From positions 372,001 to 436,000 of the forward strand of contig JANWKT010000008.1 in NCBI GenBank assembly GCA_025451235.1: 64,000 bases of DNA. The letters run 5' to 3'. Every line of letters begins with the position of its first letter. Within the stretch, counting starts at the first letter, position 1. The position numbers were made by a program, and so were the translations under genes. This DNA comes from Flavobacteriales bacterium. GTDB lineage: Bacteria > Bacteroidota > Bacteroidia > CAIKAF01. Below, in pieces: positions 58,685-64,000 of this stretch. The notes under the pieces were generated by a model that saw nothing but the letters and a program-made list of their open reading frames with translations, made no database searches and had not been told where the DNA came from.

Positions 58685-59287
58685 TTTTCTGGAGGTAAGG
58701 ATCGTATTATTTATTTCCTTTTTGAATCTGACTGCGTCATGGGTCATTTCTTTGAGTTTTCTTACACAGGATTTGAGTTCCTCGAACCATTCAACCTCAT
58801 AATCATCCGCCAGCAAGTGCTCAAAATAATGATTAAGCCCATCCAGATCTCCTGTTATCCCACAAATAACTCCCTTATGAAAATAGCCCCATTGTTCTTC
58901 ACTTGTAAAGGTGTAGTTGAGGATGGTTTGTTTGGCTTGTTCTGGATCCGATAACTGTTCACGATAAGCCAATACTTTATCTAACGCCAATTGTACCATG
59001 GGTTCTATTCTTCCTACAAACTGCTCAGCACTTTCAAATTTTTCAAAACCCGTTTCCCGGTATCCCATGTCAAATGATTCATAATCCTGTTCGTACCAAT
59101 GAAAATTTACACCTACATTCAAAAATGCCCCATGCTCCCATTTATGAGGTTGAAATTCAACAATAGTGGTATACCAACCATGGTCATCGTACCAGGTCCT
59201 TGACTGCCCTTTTCGCACCAAGCCATGTGGCTTTAGAATTTTGCTGGCTACTTGATGGATGATTTTTGAATGTTCAGGTTGTGCCAT
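58643..59287 (-). CDS. DUF4304-like hypothetical protein
   Basis: 214 aa. KILKPHGLVRKGQSRTWYDDHGWYTTIVEFQPHKWEHGAFLNVGVNFHWY resembles the DUF4304 opening (plus-strand basic patch, then WxxxxEFQxxKxxxxxFxxNLGV). The rest is helical and charged. Function unknown. It overlaps the end of the cyclase gene by 42 bp tail to tail and starts 3 bp after the stop of the WD40-like gene upstream on its strand. Confidence 0.6.
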   Translation of the reverse strand: MAQPEHSKIIHQVASKILKPHGLVRKGQSRTWYDDHGWYTTIVEFQPHKWEHGAFLNVGVNFHWYEQDYESFDMGYRETGFEKFESAEQFVGRIEPMVQLALDKVLAYREQLSDPEQAKQTILNYTFTSEEQWGYFHKGVICGITGDLDGLNHYFEHLLADDYEVEWFEELKSCVRKLKEMTHDAVRFKKEINNTILTSRKLKKLKEVELTTGW

Positions 59288-59290
59288 GGC

Positions 59291-61282
59291 TTATATTTTA
59301 ATATCATACACGCTGAAATTTCCGTTGCCGAACATGAAATATTTACCGTTGAATTCATGCACTTCATAGAGATATTCCGTGTAAGATTCTCTTCTTTCTA
59401 CTTCCATGGTGTCCGCATCCAGGAAGAGGATCTCCCCCTCGTTCTCATTAGAAATGATCACCTGGTTATTGATGGCACTATAATGCTTGACCATAATTGG
59501 GGTTTCAAATTCTACCCCGGTAATCACATTCAGGTCTTTATCCAGCACGATAGCTTCATAGCTGGGTGGAGTAGCGACCACATAATTTCCCTTTGTGGTT
59601 GCATATAAACGATTGATCCCATCTTCAAATCCATATTCTGAAAGAAGAAATCCTCCTGAAGCTATGTCCCATTTGGCGATCTCACCCGTTGAATATCCTG
59701 CAACAATAGTATCCTGGTTAAAAATGGCATGGTGTGCATAGAGATCCTCCTCATCATCTTCATAACCGGCAAAACAATTATCTGCTGCAAACCAGAATTC
59801 TTTTAAAAAGGTTTTTGAATTCAAGTCAAACAAAACCAAAGGAGCCTCTACCAGGCTATCATCTTTACGTTTCCCCCGGAACTTTTTAGTAAACTCATCA
59901 GGCACCGACGTATATCCACAATAAATCAATTGGCCATTTATTATTTGGGAAGAGTCGTATAAAGCTGTTTTAAATGGAACTTCACTCAGTTTCCAGGTTT
60001 TTAAATTCAGGATCCTTGGGTAGTTGGATACCGAGGAGATGTACAATTCATCCCCATACAGGAAACTACCTTCATAAGTAAAATATTTCCCTAATTTCAC
60101 TTGCCTGGTAATTTCCATGGATTGAATGTTCAACACTTTTGCATATGTATCGTCAATGATCACTATTTCTTCTTTGGATAGAAAACAACACACCCCAATT
60201 TCCCTTTCTATTCCAAAATACCGTTTTACCGGCTTACAGGTTTTATCCCATACAATAATAGATTTATCATCTGCTGCAGTGATCATGTATTCATCATTGG
60301 AAATAACAAATTTTACAGAGCCACTGTGTGCCATGGGTATTTCCTTCTTCTCCAAACTTCCCATGTCCCAGACAGATATTTCACCCTCTGCATGACCTGT
60401 AAGAAGCATGTTGTTATGATCATGGGAAATACTATAAATAGATGATTTGATATTTTGGGAAAATATTTCTTTCCAAGTACCCAGTTCCCATCCCTTCAAA
60501 TAATTGGAGCCTCCCCAAAGAATACCGTTCATAATGGTCATCCCCATTGGACTATGGGGTAATCCTTTTATTTGATGGATCTTTTTAAACTCGTGGTCAT
60601 ATATTTCGATGGTTTCGTTGCCAAGGATGAGGTACTCATCGGTCCAACAAACTGAATTAGCACCATATTGAAGAATGCCGGCTACGTAAACCCCTTTTTT
60701 ATCGGTCAGTTCTTTGATCACTTTTAGCTTCTCCATATCCCATACAATGGTCCTTCCCTCCATGTCGTTGGTTACTGCGATTTCCTTTTGGGGATGTATG
60801 GCGATGGCATCCACCGCTGCCTTATGCTTCTTAAACATTTTCATCTTACCATTCTCCACATTCCATATACCCACTTGCCCCGAATTGGCAGACACCAGGA
60901 TGTTTCCGTTGTTAGAAAAGACGGCTTTCCTTACCCCTGAATCATCCATACCATCCAATTGATATAATCTGGAAAAATGCACCGTTTCATATACATATAC
61001 CTTTCCGTCATCACAACAGGCAAGAAGTAAGGTTTTGTCCTGGTTGAGTGAAATAAAATTAATGGGAAGATCGAATTCAGCGATGATCTTTATCTCTCCA
61101 TTCATGGAAGTAGAGCGAATGCTTCCGTCTTCACTGGAAGAGATGATCATATTATTGTGAAATGCTAAGCCACCTATGAGCCGGTCAATTTCAACTAATT
61201 CCATTTTTTCATCATCTGATAATTGATCCCACTTGGATTTATCTAGGCTATGGCTCCCAAAAACATGTGCTGGTTTAGTCAT
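59291..61282 (-). CDS. Large WD40-type beta-propeller protein
   Basis: 663 aa with no signal peptide. WD40-like blades run through the whole length: IISSSEDGSIRSTSMNGE, LACCDDGKVYVYET, VSANSGQVGIWNVENG, VTNDMEGRTIVWDMEKL, LTGHAEGEISVWDMGSL, TAADDKSIIVWDKTC and VAGYSTGEIAKWDIASG. Possibly two stacked propellers. Such cytoplasmic propellers scaffold protein complexes. The next two minus-strand genes are adjacent (3 and 1 bp), so they may share a transcript. Confidence 0.8.
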   Translation of the reverse strand: MTKPAHVFGSHSLDKSKWDQLSDDEKMELVEIDRLIGGLAFHNNMIISSSEDGSIRSTSMNGEIKIIAEFDLPINFISLNQDKTLLLACCDDGKVYVYETVHFSRLYQLDGMDDSGVRKAVFSNNGNILVSANSGQVGIWNVENGKMKMFKKHKAAVDAIAIHPQKEIAVTNDMEGRTIVWDMEKLKVIKELTDKKGVYVAGILQYGANSVCWTDEYLILGNETIEIYDHEFKKIHQIKGLPHSPMGMTIMNGILWGGSNYLKGWELGTWKEIFSQNIKSSIYSISHDHNNMLLTGHAEGEISVWDMGSLEKKEIPMAHSGSVKFVISNDEYMITAADDKSIIVWDKTCKPVKRYFGIEREIGVCCFLSKEEIVIIDDTYAKVLNIQSMEITRQVKLGKYFTYEGSFLYGDELYISSVSNYPRILNLKTWKLSEVPFKTALYDSSQIINGQLIYCGYTSVPDEFTKKFRGKRKDDSLVEAPLVLFDLNSKTFLKEFWFAADNCFAGYEDDEEDLYAHHAIFNQDTIVAGYSTGEIAKWDIASGGFLLSEYGFEDGINRLYATTKGNYVVATPPSYEAIVLDKDLNVITGVEFETPIMVKHYSAINNQVIISNENEGEILFLDADTMEVERRESYTEYLYEVHEFNGKYFMFGNGNFSVYDIKI

Positions 61283-61528
61283 TTATTTAATTTTATTGGA
61301 TTTATTTTTTTTGATCAACCGATAGCGCCATCTGCACCCCAGCCATAGTAGCAGCATGCAGGTCCAGAATATACCTACATTGGTTGCCATTTTATGATCT
61401 GCTTGCGGATCGGTGAACACCGAGTGCATGATGAAAAAGAAAACCAAACTGATCAGCCCAAAAACAATGAATACGCTTTGGCTAATGCTCTTCCAGTTCT
61501 TTTCCTTACTCACCTCAAACATGTTCAT
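61283..61528 (-). CDS. Small two-helix membrane protein
   Basis: 81 aa. Two helices (VFIVFGLISLVFFFIMHSVF and VGIFWTCMLLLWLGCRW) and a strongly basic C terminus (RYRLIKKNKSNKIK). Start 61528 and the stop abuts the start of the propeller gene. No family recognised. Confidence 0.6.
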   Translation of the reverse strand: MNMFEVSKEKNWKSISQSVFIVFGLISLVFFFIMHSVFTDPQADHKMATNVGIFWTCMLLLWLGCRWRYRLIKKNKSNKIK

Positions 61529-61665
61529 AGGCGATCGGTTGTTGATTTCAAATATAAGAGGATTTATATAATTAGAAAACCCTGCAACAATAAGAAAAAC
61601 GGTGCAGGAAGCGACCTGATTTTTATCAGATGGTAGGGTTGAATGATCCGTTGGATGAAGGGCCT

Positions 61666-61953
61666 CTATTTATTGGACGGGCATTTTTGAGATAATTTAA
61701 AATACCGGTGATCATCCATATCTTTATGCAGCTGGATGCATTTGTCATACGCTGCCTTATTCTCATCCATTACTTTGGTATGGGCATCTTCGGTCGACAT
61801 TTGATCATTGAGCCTATAGTTGATCTCCTGCTCCTTCATATTTGCAAATAAAGCTTCACATGCACAAACCTCTTTCATGCTGCCTTTACCGCCGCACGAA
61901 AAGGTAAACAAGGATATGGAGAACATGATATAAATTCCGATTTTTTTCATCAT
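61666..61953 (-). CDS. Hypothetical small lipoprotein
   Basis: 95 aa. MMKKIGIYIMFSISLFTFSCGG has a lipobox FTFSC. The mature part is helical with MKEVCACEALFANMKE near its start and AYDKCIQLHKDMDDHRYFKLSQKCP at its end: four cysteines that could pair. Function unknown. About 137 bp separate it from the membrane protein gene. Confidence 0.6.
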   Translation of the reverse strand: MMKKIGIYIMFSISLFTFSCGGKGSMKEVCACEALFANMKEQEINYRLNDQMSTEDAHTKVMDENKAAYDKCIQLHKDMDDHRYFKLSQKCPSNK

Positions 61954-61983
61954 ATATGCTGTTTGGTTATCGTGTTCTTTTAT

Positions 61984-62403
61984 TTATTGGCCTGATTCAA
62001 CGTATTTTTTAAAATTATTCAGGATGGATTGCCAACCCGATCTTTGCATTTCTTCAGAATTTTGATTCTCCGGATCAAATACCTCGGTCACCTTGGTTGC
62101 ATCTCCATTTTTTTCGAAGGATATATGCACTTGTCTCCCATCACTCATAGAGTAGGAAATTTTCTGCTGGTCAATTACTTCGTCATAGATCCCTTCAAAA
62201 TCAAAACTCATTTTTCCATCCTTTGAAGCCATCGTTGCTTTGAATTTTCCCCCGGTTCTTGGATCATTCTCTGCCTTTGGACAATGCCAGTCGTCGGAGG
62301 CAAAATTCCAATTCACAATATGCTCTGGCAAGGTCCAATAGTCCCAGGCTTTTTTCAGGTCGGCATTCACGTTTGTTTCAATGGTTATTTTTGATGTGCT
62401 CAT
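61984..62403 (-). CDS. AHSA1/SRPBCC family protein
   Basis: 139 aa. TIETNVNADLKKAWDYWTLPEHIVNWNFASDDWHCPKAENDPRTGGKF is the Aha1-type N-terminal signature, followed by DFEGIYDEVIDQQKISY and KVTEVFDPENQNSEEMQRSGWQSILNNFKKYVE. Ligand or partner unknown; members bind hydrophobic ligands or assist Hsp90. Small genes of this type cluster here without an obvious common pathway. Confidence 0.88.
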   Translation of the reverse strand: MSTSKITIETNVNADLKKAWDYWTLPEHIVNWNFASDDWHCPKAENDPRTGGKFKATMASKDGKMSFDFEGIYDEVIDQQKISYSMSDGRQVHISFEKNGDATKVTEVFDPENQNSEEMQRSGWQSILNNFKKYVESGQ

Positions 62404-62490
62404 ATAATAATTGTTCTATTTATCACTAAAGTGGGACTGCACAAAAATGCAGATTAAATATATAAAAAAATGATTTTTTTTCATCTTACC

Positions 62491-62886
62491 TTACTTTAAT
62501 CTTTCCAATTTCCCTTTTCGTTTTACTATGTTTTTATAATCCCATTGAATGTCATTTGATTTTTTAAGCCATCGTTTGAGATCTTTTGGGTTGATTTGAT
62601 TGGACGAAGTATACATAACAGAAGCATCTTTGAATTTTCCACTTTTACCAGGGATAAGCAGTTCTTCTTCAAAACTCACACCACTCCAGAACATCAATTG
62701 TATACCAGCTTTTAATTTGCCATAACCCACAATGGGGTTTCCATCCAGGAACCAAACTGGATGTGCATGCCAGATCTTGTTTTCTGCCTTGGGCAAATGC
62801 CGGTTGATCTCCTGTGAAAGCAGATCGCAAATTTCTTTCTCCGCAGGTAACTGAGTGTCATTATATGCTTGAATATCGTTGTTCAT
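62491..62886 (-). CDS. DUF1801 domain-containing protein
   Basis: 131 aa. The pattern HLPKAENKIWHAHPVWFLDGNPIVGYGKLKAGIQLMFWSGVSFEE is the DUF1801 core (W-x-H-P-x-W/F, then a strand and aromatic residues), followed by KGKFKDASVMYTSSNQINPKDLKRWLKKS. Function unknown; widespread in Bacteroidota. The next gene upstream on the strand is 11 bp away. Confidence 0.8.
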   Translation of the reverse strand: MNNDIQAYNDTQLPAEKEICDLLSQEINRHLPKAENKIWHAHPVWFLDGNPIVGYGKLKAGIQLMFWSGVSFEEELLIPGKSGKFKDASVMYTSSNQINPKDLKRWLKKSNDIQWDYKNIVKRKGKLERLK

Positions 62887-62897
62887 AGCATTAGGGA

Positions 62898-63347
62898 TTA
62901 AATTTTAAGATCCTTAATACCCAGCTCAAAAAGGGTTCCAAACCCATTGTCCTGAATAACGGATATAGAAATATCGTCCCAGGCAATTTCAGCATTCTTT
63001 TTTTTCAATACCTTATTTTTAGAAAAGGTTAGTTTTATTTTTAAACCTCGAGACTTGGTCTTATAGAAGGAAATCAATGCCTCGCTATTGTTGAATGGAG
63101 TAGTTAAATGGGATCGAATTTCAAGATCGATTTTCCCGTTAACCAGTGGTGCTTCTATATAGGACCGTTTTGAATGTGCATTTCCCAATCCATGCAAATA
63201 GGCGATTGTGGGCAATTGAATGCTCACTATGTCCAATGAGTCGGATATAATGAGTCCACTATATTTAATGCGGTAAATTCCACAGGCTTGCCCATATGAC
63301 CAATGGGTATTCAGTGTTAATAGCAAAATAAGGAAGAGTTGTTTCAT
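62898..63347 (-). CDS. Hypothetical secreted protein
   Basis: 149 aa with signal MKQLFLILLLTLNTHWSYGQ. Mature part: CGIYRIKYSGLIISDSLDIVSIQLPTIAYLHG, then a beta-rich, Lys-rich stretch (LKIKLTFSKNKVLKKKNAEIAW) and a final strand. Family not recognised. Confidence 0.55.
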   Translation of the reverse strand: MKQLFLILLLTLNTHWSYGQACGIYRIKYSGLIISDSLDIVSIQLPTIAYLHGLGNAHSKRSYIEAPLVNGKIDLEIRSHLTTPFNNSEALISFYKTKSRGLKIKLTFSKNKVLKKKNAEIAWDDISISVIQDNGFGTLFELGIKDLKI

Positions 63348-63499
63348 TTTTTGCGTTTATAATAACCATTCAGCTAATTTAAACAAAAATTGATGAGTTA
63401 ATTACCAAAAAAACCATTCTCCACCTCATATCTTATGAATTTCATCGTGGGAATGGTATTCTTTGATTTTATTTCTTTCCATGGTAAACGATCTTGGGC

Positions 63500-64000
63500 C
63501 TATCCACCCTTCTCCGTTAGGTACTGTAATAATTGTGTTGCAGTGTTCAATGCAGGACTAGCTAACTCATCGCTGAACAGAACATCTATAGGAGCTTCTC
63601 CAAAATACAATCCGTCGGAAACCAGGAAAGTGATCCGGACATCTCCGGCTGTGGGGTGAGGTCGCCTGGGTTGATCCCAGGGACCGATCTGATGTATGAT
63701 ATTTTCACTCTTTACAAATAGATCTTGTACCAATTGGTTGGAGTTGGGGTCTTGGGTTTCCCATACCAGGATCTTTCCGGAATAATTGATATATCGGGCA
63801 GTACCATCCTTAAAAGCGGCCAATACATCCAGGCCCTCCTCCAGAGCCACTTCTACAATTACCGCCAGCAATTCTTTTTTTGCAGGTGTATGCCCGGCTG
63901 CGAGTTGTTGATTGCAGGCCAGTATTTTCATCCTAGACTCGGTGGAGTTATCATTTATGATCTTTTGAAGATCAGCTACTGTGCTTGTTGCTGAAAATAA
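63500..64000 (-). CDS. Hypothetical protein, truncated by the window end
   Basis: The frame is open from the window edge (64000) to the stop at 63500, 166 residues visible. An internal ATG at 63931 gives 143 aa, but 23 codons upstream of it (LFSATSTVADLQKIINDN) are in frame and read as a normal protein, so the true start is probably outside. KKELLAVIVEVALEEGLDVLAAFKDGTARYINYSGKILVWET and APIDVLFSDELASPALNTATQLLQYLTEKG are well-defined segments; no family recognised. Confidence 0.6.
   Translation of the reverse strand, partial: LFSATSTVADLQKIINDNSTESRMKILACNQQLAAGHTPAKKELLAVIVEVALEEGLDVLAAFKDGTARYINYSGKILVWETQDPNSNQLVQDLFVKSENIIHQIGPWDQPRRPHPTAGDVRITFLVSDGLYFGEAPIDVLFSDELASPALNTATQLLQYLTEKGG

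Noticed and set aside
1-64000. CRISPR array, tRNA or rRNA genes
   Set aside because: No regularly spaced direct repeats, cloverleaf sequences or rRNA-like stretches were recognised by eye.

Overview
The window is from a member of the Bacteroidota. The main evidence is a complete core of the type IX secretion/gliding motor (gldK, gldL, gldM, gldN plus PorP/SprF-type outer-membrane proteins). Supporting evidence is several secreted proteins ending in T9SS sorting domains, promoter elements of the form TAnnTTTG, and genes without Shine-Dalgarno sites. I cannot name a genus. I recognise no rRNA, tRNA, CRISPR array or insertion sequence.

Layout. 0-12.3 kb: topA, an arginase-fold protein whose metal-binding motifs are lost, two tandem PorP/SprF proteins, then gldKLMN closed by a terminator, then a second gldN copy. 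12.5-20.7 kb: asd, a large lamin-tail-domain surface protein, an MMPL/RND exporter, a DoxX-like protein and an FMN reductase. 20.8-24 kb: the tightly overlapping parA-parB-DUF5683 set followed by dapB and a terminator. 24-26 kb: a holin-like membrane protein, a hypothetical protein and a 2,4-dienoyl-CoA reductase-like SDR.

26.27-28.7 kb is the most unusual stretch. Three promoterless single-gene units lie in one orientation, separated by two closely related 170-bp sites with the architecture of integron attC sites, and no integrase is visible. I read it as a small integron cassette cluster without an integrase. It is followed at once (28.86-31.46 kb) by an operon-like row that includes a C-terminally truncated paralogue of GldM with a different membrane anchor.

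31.5-44.3 kb is mostly housekeeping and hypothetical genes: a FadL-type porin, a beta-carbonic-anhydrase-like protein, DUF2851, a HhH protein, apt, an acyl-CoA dehydrogenase, a Tat-type flavin amine oxidase, a SugE/Gdx exporter, a TolB-like lipoprotein and an AraC regulator. 44.4-54.4 kb carries three proteins with T9SS type A tails, two cysteine-rich small proteins and several lipoproteins. 54.4-56.5 kb is an ECF sigma factor with small downstream genes. 56.8-64 kb holds a TPR-adenylate cyclase, a large beta-propeller protein and a run of small stress/START-like and DUF proteins, ending in a gene cut by the window edge.

Short intergenic inverted repeats built from repeated 5-11-nt words recur between genes, mostly at 3' ends. 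Several start codons were moved inward from the longest open frame because a TAnnTTTG element or a signal peptide makes the longer start unlikely. All assignments come from reading the sequence; no database search was run.
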